From Staphylococcus sp. (GTDB taxonomy: Bacteria; Bacteroidota; Bacteroidia; Bacteroidales; Muribaculaceae), in NCBI GenBank assembly GCA_023665865.1, contig JAMPDC010000001.1, forward strand, positions 2,302,021 through 2,366,020: a stretch of 64,000 nucleotides of DNA, written 5' to 3'. A program made the position numbers and the translations under genes. Shown piece after piece: positions 46,796 to 55,327 of this stretch. A model generated the notes under the pieces. The model saw only the letters and a list, made by a program, of their open reading frames with translations. It searched no databases and was not told the origin of the DNA. Within the stretch, counting starts at the first letter, position 1. Every line of letters starts with the position of its first letter.

Positions 46796-48271
46796 ATGGA
46801 AAGAAAAATCAAAACACTTTACACACTCTCTATAATAGCCATCCTCACCTTCTTAGGGATGCAGATCTACTGGCTGTATGCCCGCTACGAATATTCGCTC
46901 AGAGAACATGAGGATAAGCTGAATACATCTGTTGAAAAGGTTCTGGATGAGTATTTCAGGATCAGGAACACTCCTGCCGTTCAATATAACCAATTCGCAG
47001 GAAGAGTACGGTCATCATATAACATGAATAATGACACCGACTCTACCGGCAAGCAAATACGAACAGTCACAGTCTCCACGGAGATGTTTAACGGGCGAGC
47101 GTTGTTAGGTATTACCGAAGACCGCAAATTGACCCAAGAGGAACAAGAGCGGTTGGGAAAAATCGTGCTTGACAGTCTGGACAGAATAGACCAGATGAAA
47201 GACTCCTTTGATGCGAGTTCCGCACCATCGGACGGCGCGGCATGGACGGCTATGAAAAATTTCGAGCTCGAAATCCATGCCCCTTTTACGACCGAAGGAG
47301 TAGACTCACTGTTAGTGAAAGAGAATGTCGAGGCAGATGTGAGGCTTGAAGTCCTCGACAGCATGATATGGAAACCAATTAAAGTACGGCATACTTCAAT
47401 CCTGAATCCGCGGTTCAAAGTAATCAGCTCCTATTCTGAACTTGAACGCAAAGCTGTCGTGGTCGATTGCAAGATTCCGACCTCAGCGGTTGTCAAAGAA
47501 ATGGGATGGACGTTGGCAATGGCCTTTGTACTGTCTGTATTTCTAATCCTTTGCCTGATATGGCAAATAAAGACGATTGTCAAACTGACAAAGCTCGACA
47601 AGATGCGCAATATGTTTATCACCACAATGATTCACGAATTGAAACGTCCAATATCCACATTAAAGATGTGTGTGTCGGGGATTGAGAACGAGAAAATGCT
47701 TGCCGATAAGGAAATCAAAGCGGAATTGATGACAGGGACAAGGACAGCACTTGACAATCTGTCGGCTTATTTCTCGAAATTGCGCGATATAACATTCAAC
47801 AACGTAGAGCAGATTCCTCTCAATGTTACAAAGTTCAATCTGTCGCGGTTGGTCAACGATGTTTTCTCGTCGATAAGCATCCCCTGTGGAAAATCGGTGA
47901 GATTTGACAACGGGATAGACGCGGATATCGAAGTATCGGCCGATAGATCGCATATCTTCAATATTGTCAACAATCTGGTGGAAAATGCTATAAAATATTC
48001 CGGCGAAAACGTTGAAATAAGAGTCGGAGTGAAGCAGAATGACACCGGCGTTACGCTCAATGTATCGGATACCGGTAACGGCATTGCTGAATCAGATCTT
48101 GATAAGGTTTTCACCCGCTTCTACCGTGGGAAGTCAACTATAAACGATATTCCCGGCATGGGTCTCGGTCTAACATACGTAAAGTTGCTCGTGGAAGCCC
48201 ACGGTGGAACGATCTCTGTCAATAGTAAAGCCGGAGCAGGCACATCATTCACAATTAATCTACCGCAATGA
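46796..48271 (+). CDS. Sensor histidine kinase
   Basis: Inner-membrane kinase of 491 aa. Two transmembrane segments (about 8-28 and 237-258) enclose a periplasmic sensor of about 205 residues. The dimerisation/phosphorylation box is MIHELKRPISTLK with H280. The ATPase domain has NNLVENAIKYS (N box), DTGNGIAESD (G1), FTRFYRG (F box) and GMGLGLTYV (G2). The HELKRP form is common in Bacteroidota kinases. It overlaps its response regulator by 4 bp and diverges from the GLPGLI-receptor pair. A TATTTTTG box so close to the ATG suggests little or no leader. Confidence 0.92.
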   Translation: MERKIKTLYTLSIIAILTFLGMQIYWLYARYEYSLREHEDKLNTSVEKVLDEYFRIRNTPAVQYNQFAGRVRSSYNMNNDTDSTGKQIRTVTVSTEMFNGRALLGITEDRKLTQEEQERLGKIVLDSLDRIDQMKDSFDASSAPSDGAAWTAMKNFELEIHAPFTTEGVDSLLVKENVEADVRLEVLDSMIWKPIKVRHTSILNPRFKVISSYSELERKAVVVDCKIPTSAVVKEMGWTLAMAFVLSVFLILCLIWQIKTIVKLTKLDKMRNMFITTMIHELKRPISTLKMCVSGIENEKMLADKEIKAELMTGTRTALDNLSAYFSKLRDITFNNVEQIPLNVTKFNLSRLVNDVFSSISIPCGKSVRFDNGIDADIEVSADRSHIFNIVNNLVENAIKYSGENVEIRVGVKQNDTGVTLNVSDTGNGIAESDLDKVFTRFYRGKSTINDIPGMGLGLTYVKLLVEAHGGTISVNSKAGAGTSFTINLPQ

Positions 48272-48948
48272 ACCGAAAAAAGATACTGCTCGTCGACGAC
48301 GATCTGACAAACTCAATGCTCCTGAAACGATTCATTGAGGCTGAGGGTTATGAGGTCACGTATGCCTCAAATGGCAGAATCGGCCTTGAATTATACCGAG
48401 ACTGCCACCCGGATCTCATATTGCTCGACATAAACATGCCGGAAATGAATGGCTTTGAAGTCGCGCAGGCTATCAGACAGGGGGACCGTAAAGTGATCAT
48501 ATTCTTTCTGACTGACCGCACGGATAAGGTGGACAGACTCTTCGGATTCTCACTCAAAGGCAACGATTATATCCCCAAGCCGTTTTACCCCGAAGAACTG
48601 ATCGCTAAGATCAATGAACGGTTTGAAAGTGATATTATCAGTCATGAGGTGGAATATCAATTAGGCTATACCATATTCCGGCCAAACCTCTCGACGCTGA
48701 CATTTGAGGGGGAGACACATTCGCTCTCAGTACGCCAATCGGAGATTCTCACAATACTCGCGCAGAACATCGGCAAACTTGTGGAACGTGATACCATATT
48801 GAACACAGTGTGGGGTGATGCAAGCTACTCCAACTCTATGGCACTGAACGTACAGATCACATATATACGTAAATTGCTCACAGATCCGACCGTTTCGATC
48901 ACTTCATTGAAGAAAAAAGGATATATACTTACAATCGAGCATGCATAG
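48268..48948 (+). CDS. OmpR-family response regulator
   Basis: DNA-binding response regulator of 226 aa. The receiver domain carries the acidic pocket LLVDDDL, phospho-acceptor D54 in LLDINMPEMNG, T in FLTDRTD and K in PKPF. The winged-helix output domain (about 125-222) includes LSVRQSEILTILAQN, VWGDASYSNSMALNVQITYIRK and KKKGYILT. It overlaps the kinase by 4 bp (ATGA). Likely targets are the divergent GLPGLI-receptor genes, inferred from position and the phased TTACT repeats. Confidence 0.93.
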   Translation: MNRKKILLVDDDLTNSMLLKRFIEAEGYEVTYASNGRIGLELYRDCHPDLILLDINMPEMNGFEVAQAIRQGDRKVIIFFLTDRTDKVDRLFGFSLKGNDYIPKPFYPEELIAKINERFESDIISHEVEYQLGYTIFRPNLSTLTFEGETHSLSVRQSEILTILAQNIGKLVERDTILNTVWGDASYSNSMALNVQITYIRKLLTDPTVSITSLKKKGYILTIEHA

Positions 48949-48965
48949 TGCTTAGTATAAATATC

Positions 48966-48997
48966 TTTGGCTCAGTCGGGAATTTTTATTACATTTG
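48966..48997 (+). promoter_or_regulatory. Promoter immediately before the lipobox-HTH gene
   Basis: TTTG (48966-48969), 20 bp, TACATTTG (48990-48997), exact consensus. The ATG at 49003 is only 5 nt after the box, so the transcript should start at or within a few bases of the start codon. Confidence 0.7.
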
Positions 48998-49002
48998 CAG
49001 AT

Positions 49003-49983
49003 ATGAGAGCTTTGCTTTACATAGTCTTACTAATGGTCGTCACAGGTTGCGGCTACTCAAGTTCGTGCAGTGTGCAGTGGCTTGACGAGGCACAATCCAT
49101 GATGGAAAGCAACCCGGCCAAAGCGTTTGAGAAGCTTAACGAGCATGATGTGGCAGAATTCAATGATTCGGCGACCATGGCACGTTGGGCACTGCTTTAT
49201 AGTGAGGCCATGGCGGCCAACAGACTGACGGCCCCTACCGACACTATCATAAACATAGCCATCAATTACTATGACAGCCACAATCAGAAATTCGCTCTCG
49301 ACAGGGCGCTTGAGGTAAAATCAATGTTGGCAAACTCAACAGAGACCGATGCTCTCGTCACTGCGCTATATCTACAGAAAGAAAAAGAGTTTATGCTCTA
49401 CCGTGAACGGACGAAGACGATACAGATTGTTATGATCTGTATGATTGTAATTCTCATAGCAGTAGTGGTGATCCTGCTTCAACGTCAGAGGCTCAGATTA
49501 AAAGCAGCAGAGATGGAGGCACTGATGGCAGAGGCATCTGCTCTGAAAGAGGGATTGTCGTTGCGGCAATCGGAGTGCCTGAAACTCAACGAAAGATTGA
49601 CAGCCTCGTTTGCAAACCGTTTTGGCGTGATTGACGACCTGTGTGGGACATATTACGAGTCGCAAGGGACAAAAACTGAAAAGAAAGCGATTGCCGACAA
49701 GGTCAAGGCTCAGATTGAATCATTGAAATCTGACGAAGGTATTTTTTCAGAGATGGAAAAATGTCATGAGGATTTGCTGCGTGACATCAGAAGAGACATT
49801 CCCGATATGAAGCCTGAGGAATACCGCCTGACTGTCTATCTTGCAAGCGGACTGTCAAACCGAACCATCGCTCTCCTCATAGGTGAGAGCATTGATGTTG
49901 CCTATAAACGCAAATCACGTCTGAAAGCAAAAATCTCGGCCTTAACATCGCCCGACAAAGAACGTTATTTAGCCGTTTTTTAA
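49003..49983 (+). CDS. Lipobox-bearing membrane-anchored HTH regulator
   Basis: Regulator-like protein of 326 aa. The N-terminus (MRALLYIVLLMVVTGCG) has a lipoprotein signal with lipobox VTGC. A short helical TPR-like periplasmic section (about 25-125) is followed by a transmembrane helix (about 133-155, IVMICMIVILIAVVVILL), a long cytoplasmic coiled coil (about 160-215) and a C-terminal HTH-like domain (about 265-320: MKPEEYRLTVYLASGLSN, then ESIDVAYKRKSRLKAKI). It resembles a short version of DUF6377-type regulators. The start at 49003 rather than 48967 was chosen because the promoter overlaps the longer form. Confidence 0.78.
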   Translation: MRALLYIVLLMVVTGCGYSSSCSVQWLDEAQSMMESNPAKAFEKLNEHDVAEFNDSATMARWALLYSEAMAANRLTAPTDTIINIAINYYDSHNQKFALDRALEVKSMLANSTETDALVTALYLQKEKEFMLYRERTKTIQIVMICMIVILIAVVVILLQRQRLRLKAAEMEALMAEASALKEGLSLRQSECLKLNERLTASFANRFGVIDDLCGTYYESQGTKTEKKAIADKVKAQIESLKSDEGIFSEMEKCHEDLLRDIRRDIPDMKPEEYRLTVYLASGLSNRTIALLIGESIDVAYKRKSRLKAKISALTSPDKERYLAVF

Positions 49984-50047
49984 TCGAATTTTTACCGGAA
50001 GTTGTCCCCCACTACGGGTATTTACATCGATCCTTAACGATTATTAA

Positions 50048-50090
50048 CTATAAATTATAGTTTAAACTATGATTTATAGTTTATCTTTGT
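50048..50090 (+). promoter_or_regulatory. BlaI-type operator and promoter
   Basis: Two dyads lie side by side: ACTATAAATTATAGT (50048-50062) and AAACTATGATTTATAGTTT (50065-50083). Their inner halves form a third palindrome, ATAGTTTAAACTAT (50058-50071). The second dyad abuts the -7 box TATCTTTG (50083-50090). A BlaI-type dimer bound here would cover the promoter, as in autoregulated bla/mec operons. Confidence 0.7.
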
Positions 50091-50110
50091 CGTGTATAAA
50101 TTATCTCATT

Positions 50111-50482
50111 ATGGAAAAACTTACAGCAAAGGAAGAAGAAGTATTGGGTTTCTTCTGGAAACACGGTGATCTTTATGTTAAAGATATTGTTGATATGTAC
50201 CCGGATCCCAAGCCACATTTCAACACGATCTCAACCATCGTGCGCACACTTGAAGAAAAGGGATATGTCGGTCATACACAAAAAGGGAAAACATATCTCT
50301 ACCACGCCATAATCGCAGAACAGGAAATGGGTAAGAAATCCATCGGAACTCTTGTGAGCAGATATTTCAAGAATTCATATCTTCGTGTCGTTTCTTCATT
50401 TGTCGAAGACGGCAATCTGCCTATTGAAGATTTACGGAAGTTACTCGACGAGGTGGAGCAATCGCATAAAACCGAATCATAA
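50111..50482 (+). CDS. BlaI/MecI/CopY-family repressor
   Basis: Winged-helix repressor of 123 aa that binds DNA as a dimer and is removed by proteolysis in known bla/mec systems. The N-terminal DNA-binding domain reads LTAKEEEVLGFFWKHGDLYV, then NTISTIVRTLEEKGYVGHTQ and GKTYLYHAI. The C-terminal dimerisation helices (about 75-118) include SRYFKNSYLRVVSSFVEDG. The ATG at 50111 gives the normal family length. The stop overlaps the start of the BlaR1-like gene (TAATG), so both are translated together. Operators with dyads precede it. Confidence 0.92.
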   Translation: MEKLTAKEEEVLGFFWKHGDLYVKDIVDMYPDPKPHFNTISTIVRTLEEKGYVGHTQKGKTYLYHAIIAEQEMGKKSIGTLVSRYFKNSYLRVVSSFVEDGNLPIEDLRKLLDEVEQSHKTES

Positions 50483-51777
50483 TGAACACAATATTTTCAC
50501 TCTCTCTTTCGGCATCACTTCTGGTCGTGATGCTGTATCCGGTTTTCCATATCATGGTAAACCGCTGTCGCTCGTTCAGGTTCAACCGATTGCTGATGTT
50601 GTCTGGTATAGGTCTGTCAATTCTCTTGCCGATTGCCTTGACTTACGGAGCCTATTTCTACGTGAAACCTTTGGAAATGACACTCCAGACCTCCCCCATT
50701 CTTCTCCAACTGCAAGATAATATCGAAGGCATCAAACTTCTACAAACTGAAGTGTCCTTATCGCCACACATTGACATCCTACCGTGGATTTTAGGCCTGT
50801 ATTGGAGTGGTATTGTTGTGCTTTTAGCCCGGCAGATTCTTTCATATACCCACTTGTGGCGTATCATATCAAAATCTGAAAAGCAGCAGATGGAAGGTTA
50901 TGTTATATACCGACATAAAGGTATGAGTATCGGCCCATTCAGTTGGGGTAGATTTATAGTTCTCCCTGATGCGGAAAACGAGCAATCTATTCTTATACAC
51001 GAAAAAGCACATACGTTAAAGAAACATTGGATTGATGTTTCCATTGCTGATTTTTTCTGCATCTTCATGTGGTATAATCCGTTTGCATGGATGCTTAAGA
51101 ATCTTATCAAGCTCAATCACGAATATGAGGCTGATGCAGAAGTGATCGGATCGGATATTGACGTATTGAGTTATCAAAGGCTGCTTATCGCCAAAGCGGT
51201 AGGCAACCGCACACTGCATATCGCAAACAATTTTGCCATGAGCAAGAAGGATTTCCGTAGGCGTGTCCTTACGATGAGCCAATCCAAATCTTCAAAAGGA
51301 ATAAAATGGATTGCAGCAACAATACTCCCGGCACTTGCAATAGCAGCGTATGCCGATACGACCCCGTGGTCTGTTGCAGTACATAACGCGATCTCAAGTT
51401 ATAAATTCAGCACTGAAATAGAAACGGTTGCTGAATATGCAGATGAAAAAAGCATCCCCGAAGAACTACCTGTGACATTAATCACCAAGAGGATTCCCTC
51501 TCCTTTGACTGACCCGAACCCGCTGTTGAAGCAATTTGAAATGTCAATGGAGTTAGCCAATAAAGATTTGATTCCGGATAAGATACTTGTAAGAATACAG
51601 GCCGATGAAGATGGAAATATCATGAGCGCGACAACTGATCATGACGACAATCCCGAAGTGCGTGTGGCCGTTGACCGTGCTACCAATCAAATCGTGTTTG
51701 AGGTTGTGAAAGATGGTGGCCGAAAGATAAGCACTCGTTTCGCCTTGCCTATAAGAAAAACTTCTTTGCCAATGTAA
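50482..51777 (+). CDS. BlaR1/MecR1-like M56 membrane metallopeptidase
   Basis: Inner-membrane zinc protease of 431 aa that in known systems cleaves the BlaI-type repressor on signal. Hydrophobic segments (about 4-25, 35-58, 100-118, 282-298) surround the cytoplasmic protease domain with HEKAH (H173, E174, H177), then NHEYEADAEVIG. After the last membrane segment only about 135 residues remain. I see no penicillin-binding SxxK domain, so beta-lactam sensing is unlikely. The end, with ILVRIQADEDGNIMSATTD and RFALPI, loosely recalls a TonB C-terminal fold (tentative). It probably controls the receptor-GLPGLI genes that follow at 63 bp. Confidence 0.87.
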   Translation: MNTIFSLSLSASLLVVMLYPVFHIMVNRCRSFRFNRLLMLSGIGLSILLPIALTYGAYFYVKPLEMTLQTSPILLQLQDNIEGIKLLQTEVSLSPHIDILPWILGLYWSGIVVLLARQILSYTHLWRIISKSEKQQMEGYVIYRHKGMSIGPFSWGRFIVLPDAENEQSILIHEKAHTLKKHWIDVSIADFFCIFMWYNPFAWMLKNLIKLNHEYEADAEVIGSDIDVLSYQRLLIAKAVGNRTLHIANNFAMSKKDFRRRVLTMSQSKSSKGIKWIAATILPALAIAAYADTTPWSVAVHNAISSYKFSTEIETVAEYADEKSIPEELPVTLITKRIPSPLTDPNPLLKQFEMSMELANKDLIPDKILVRIQADEDGNIMSATTDHDDNPEVRVAVDRATNQIVFEVVKDGGRKISTRFALPIRKTSLPM

Positions 51778-51840
51778 ATCATATAATTATACGAATTTAA
51801 TCAGGTCGCCGCATCGCGGTGACAGGCTAATCCTATACCT

Positions 51841-54453
51841 ATGCCAAAATATAATCTCAGAAATATCATTACTGCATCTTCTGTGCTACTATCTGTTTTT
51901 CAGAGCATTGCGCAGGTAGAGATTTGTGGGGTTGTAAAAACCGCACAAGGGAGAGGTGTGGATTTTGCCAATGTAGTTGTCACTGCTGCCGATTCACCCA
52001 AACAAATCCTTTCATCGGCTTTTACCGATGAGAATGGGTGGTTCAGCATTTCAGCAAACAGCAAATGTGACAGTTTATTACTGAAAGCATCAAGTATGGA
52101 AATTACACCGGCAACTATCAGAATACCCAATCGGTCAGGGACATACGACATAATTGTAGAGGATAAGGCGATTGAGCTGAAAGAAATAGTGGTAAAATCC
52201 AAGAAAATATATTCAGAGGGAGATACCATCAATTATAATGTTACATCGTTCCTTTCGCAGAATGATCAAGCCCTTGCCGATGTATTGAAAAAGATGCCCG
52301 GTATTACTGTGGCAGAGTCGGGTCAGGTGTCTTATCAAGGCAAGCCGATTAAGAATTTCTATATCGAGGGGCTGGATCTTATGAAAGGTCATTATGGCAT
52401 TGCGACAAATAATATAGATCCAAATAACATAGCCACTGTGCAGGTATTGGAGAACCATCAGGACATCAAGGCTTTCAAAGGATTGCGCCCGGAGGAACAG
52501 GCTTCAATCAATATACGGTTGAAGGAAGGTGTTAAAGGTGTATTCAATCTGATAGCCACATTGGGCGGAGGGTATGGTGACGATGTGTTGTGGAATAATT
52601 CTGCGATAGCGACTTATTTCAAACGCAACAGCCAGTTTCTTGCCACTTACAAAGGCAACAATACCGGAGAGGATTTGTCGCAGGAGCTATATTCCTTCGA
52701 TAATGATTATTCACGCACATCCAACATCACCAATATATCAATGCCGTCAGCTCCCGGCATTGACAAACGGTTTTACTATTATAACCGCTCACATAGTGCG
52801 ACGTTCAACAATGTATATCGCATCGGAGATTCAGGAGAGTTTGGCATCAATGCCGCGTATCTAAACGACCGTGATTCCCGCCGAAGTTATTCCTCAACAG
52901 CCAATACATTGCCCGATGGTTCGCAAAACATAGTTGACGAGCTGATGAGCAGCTTATCAAAGACAAACAAAGCATACGGCGACCTGACATATCTGAACAA
53001 CGGTGACACCCGGTATCTGAAAGGACAACTGAAATTCGATTGGTTCTCAAACGATGCCGACAGTCGGATAATGACCGGAGCTGACAATATCTCACAGGCG
53101 GGCAAGACTGAATCATTCCGTTTGTTCAACAAATTTCACATAACAAACCGTAGTTCCGAATACCGTGGTTATGAGATATATTCAGTAATAAACATTGAAA
53201 AGCGCCCCCATAGCCTGTCTGTAACACCAAATCTTTTTCCGGATCTTATAGTTGTCGATGCTTTGCATCAGAGCGTGGATTACCGTGATTTATCTACGGA
53301 AAACCGTATCGGACTGCTCTCTGCGTTCAGAATCGGCAATGTAGCCCTGCATCCTACATTTTTCTTGAATTATACTCGCAATAGCCTCACGAGTGAACTG
53401 CCAGATTTCAATAACGATTTATGTCTTGACAACCTTAATACGGGTGTTAAAGCTGAAATTGCATGGCGCAACCGCAAATTTGACATATCGCTACATCTGC
53501 CAATCGGATATAAGTTTTTCAAGCTCGATAACCGATTGTCAGACATTGCGACAGATAAGAACCGTGTACGGGTTGAACCGCAATTGGATTTATCGTACAA
53601 AATCAACAGCAGTCATAATCTCAGTGTAAAATCGTCGTTGAACTATTCGACACCGTCAATTCAGAATCTCTATTCCAAAAATATCCTTACATCCTACCGG
53701 CAACTGTCGGCATACGATGTCGTGGGTTTATTCGAGGGGCTGAACCTGTATAATACGCTTTCCTACAATTTCAAGAATGTTCTTGCCATGAGTTTTGCCG
53801 GGGTGGATTTAAGCTGGGGCAGGCAGCGGCCGGATGTGCTGTACGGTTCATATTATGACGGTCTTGTGGAGCGTGTCATAAGTCAGCGCACCAATGAAAC
53901 ATCAGACATGTTCTCTGCCGCTATCCGTGGCAGTCAGGGTTTTGATTGGCGGCGTCTGAAAATAGGTCTGTCGGCTACATACAGTCATTATGAAAGCCCG
54001 TTGTTGGTGCAGAACAGTATTCTGCGCTATTCAGGAGATTCTTTCGGTTTGAATGGAGATATAAGCCTGACACCATTCAAATGGCTATCAGTATCATACG
54101 AAGGTAAATATTATCAATCAGCATCACGTCAGAATGGTTTTGACCGTATGCCTTGGATACGTACACTTACCAACAACGCATCGCTCGATTTCACTTTACC
54201 GTGGGGTATAAGTATCGGAGCATCGCTATATCATTACTATAACAATTTCAACGATGGCGACAAGTCGTTTATACTGCTTAATGCAGAAGCGAGTTACGCC
54301 ATAAGACGATTTACATTCACTCTTACCTGCGACAATTTACTTAACAGGAAAGACTATGTGTATTCCAATCGCACGGCACTTACCGAAACTAACTCAATAT
54401 ATAATATCCGACCTCGCAGTGTACTGTTAAAAGTCAGATTCCGAATACTTTAA
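51841..54453 (+). CDS. TonB-dependent receptor-like protein of a GLPGLI module (module 2)
   Basis: Outer-membrane protein of 870 aa, paralogous to the receptor at 43193. A signal peptide (about 1-24) precedes a carboxypeptidase-regulatory-like domain (about 27-105), a plug-like region (about 110-225: MPGITVAESGQVSYQGKPI, then QVLENHQDIKAFKG) and a large barrel ending RPRSVLLKVRFRIL. The two receptors share PGITV, YQGKPI and ENHQ at matching places. It lies 63 bp after the BlaR1-like gene and 11 bp before the GLPGLI gene, so the order is receptor then GLPGLI, opposite to module 1. Confidence 0.86.
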   Translation: MPKYNLRNIITASSVLLSVFQSIAQVEICGVVKTAQGRGVDFANVVVTAADSPKQILSSAFTDENGWFSISANSKCDSLLLKASSMEITPATIRIPNRSGTYDIIVEDKAIELKEIVVKSKKIYSEGDTINYNVTSFLSQNDQALADVLKKMPGITVAESGQVSYQGKPIKNFYIEGLDLMKGHYGIATNNIDPNNIATVQVLENHQDIKAFKGLRPEEQASINIRLKEGVKGVFNLIATLGGGYGDDVLWNNSAIATYFKRNSQFLATYKGNNTGEDLSQELYSFDNDYSRTSNITNISMPSAPGIDKRFYYYNRSHSATFNNVYRIGDSGEFGINAAYLNDRDSRRSYSSTANTLPDGSQNIVDELMSSLSKTNKAYGDLTYLNNGDTRYLKGQLKFDWFSNDADSRIMTGADNISQAGKTESFRLFNKFHITNRSSEYRGYEIYSVINIEKRPHSLSVTPNLFPDLIVVDALHQSVDYRDLSTENRIGLLSAFRIGNVALHPTFFLNYTRNSLTSELPDFNNDLCLDNLNTGVKAEIAWRNRKFDISLHLPIGYKFFKLDNRLSDIATDKNRVRVEPQLDLSYKINSSHNLSVKSSLNYSTPSIQNLYSKNILTSYRQLSAYDVVGLFEGLNLYNTLSYNFKNVLAMSFAGVDLSWGRQRPDVLYGSYYDGLVERVISQRTNETSDMFSAAIRGSQGFDWRRLKIGLSATYSHYESPLLVQNSILRYSGDSFGLNGDISLTPFKWLSVSYEGKYYQSASRQNGFDRMPWIRTLTNNASLDFTLPWGISIGASLYHYYNNFNDGDKSFILLNAEASYAIRRFTFTLTCDNLLNRKDYVYSNRTALTETNSIYNIRPRSVLLKVRFRIL

Positions 54454-54464
54454 TTCCCAATAAT

Positions 54465-55325
54465 ATGAAACATTTTATTTTGACAATCATCTGCACATTT
54501 ATGTGCATGTCTGTCTCCGCGTATGAAACGTTGTCGCAACTGATTGACAAGGCAACCCCTGTCGATACAGCCCAATATAAGGTCACATACGCCTTGAAAT
54601 ACAAGTACCATCCCAAGATACAGGATTACTATGATGACACCCGTGTTGTGCAGATTGGTAAAAATTGCATCAAGGATTACAGTGACATAATCCAGCACTT
54701 TGACTCTCTTGCAACCGAGCAGGTGCGACGTGGGGCAAGCTCTTATTCAAATGTTTCAGGAATGCCGTGGCCCGTCGAACTTGTTCGCCCGACGCGAGGA
54801 AAATCTGCCGATCTTCGGTTGAGATTGTCGTTGAACGTAAACACGTTGGTATATGCAGACTCTATCCCGACTATCAACTGGACATTTCTACCGGAGGAAA
54901 GCACGTCAATACTTGGATATGAATGTTCAAAAGCTACGGGAGAGTTTGCGGGACGCACATACACTGCATGGTTCACATCCGAACTGCCACTTCCGTATGG
55001 CCCTTACAAATTCGGCGGGTTACCCGGATTAATCCTAAAAATAGAAGATGACGAACAGCAGTTCATCTGGGAGGCGGTCGGATTTGAACGCTCAAACGAA
55101 CCTATAATGAAATATCAATACAGGAATGCCAATGAGAAAAATTGCAGCGCCGAAGAAGCGGCAAAAACGCTTGTCCGTTATTTCAAATCACCGGTTGGCT
55201 TTGACATCGCATCAATGGGAGGTGACGCAAGTAGAATACATATAGTTGGTAAAGACGGTAAAGAGATCGATATTGCCAAGGCTACGCTACAATCGATCCC
55301 ATACAAACCACTTGAAATTAAATAA
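54465..55325 (+). CDS. GLPGLI family protein (module 2)
   Basis: Secreted protein of 286 aa with a signal peptide (about residues 1-19, ending VSA). The conserved domain includes SILGYECSKATGEFAGRTY and YKFGGLPGLILKIED, which match ILGYEC and GLPGLI of the copy at 45745. The family role is unknown; its steady pairing with receptors suggests a periplasmic or outer-membrane partner. It starts 11 bp after the receptor and ends 2 bp before the BF3164-like gene, so all are in one operon from blaI. Confidence 0.9.
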   Translation: MKHFILTIICTFMCMSVSAYETLSQLIDKATPVDTAQYKVTYALKYKYHPKIQDYYDDTRVVQIGKNCIKDYSDIIQHFDSLATEQVRRGASSYSNVSGMPWPVELVRPTRGKSADLRLRLSLNVNTLVYADSIPTINWTFLPEESTSILGYECSKATGEFAGRTYTAWFTSELPLPYGPYKFGGLPGLILKIEDDEQQFIWEAVGFERSNEPIMKYQYRNANEKNCSAEEAAKTLVRYFKSPVGFDIASMGGDASRIHIVGKDGKEIDIAKATLQSIPYKPLEIK

Positions 55326-55327
55326 AT

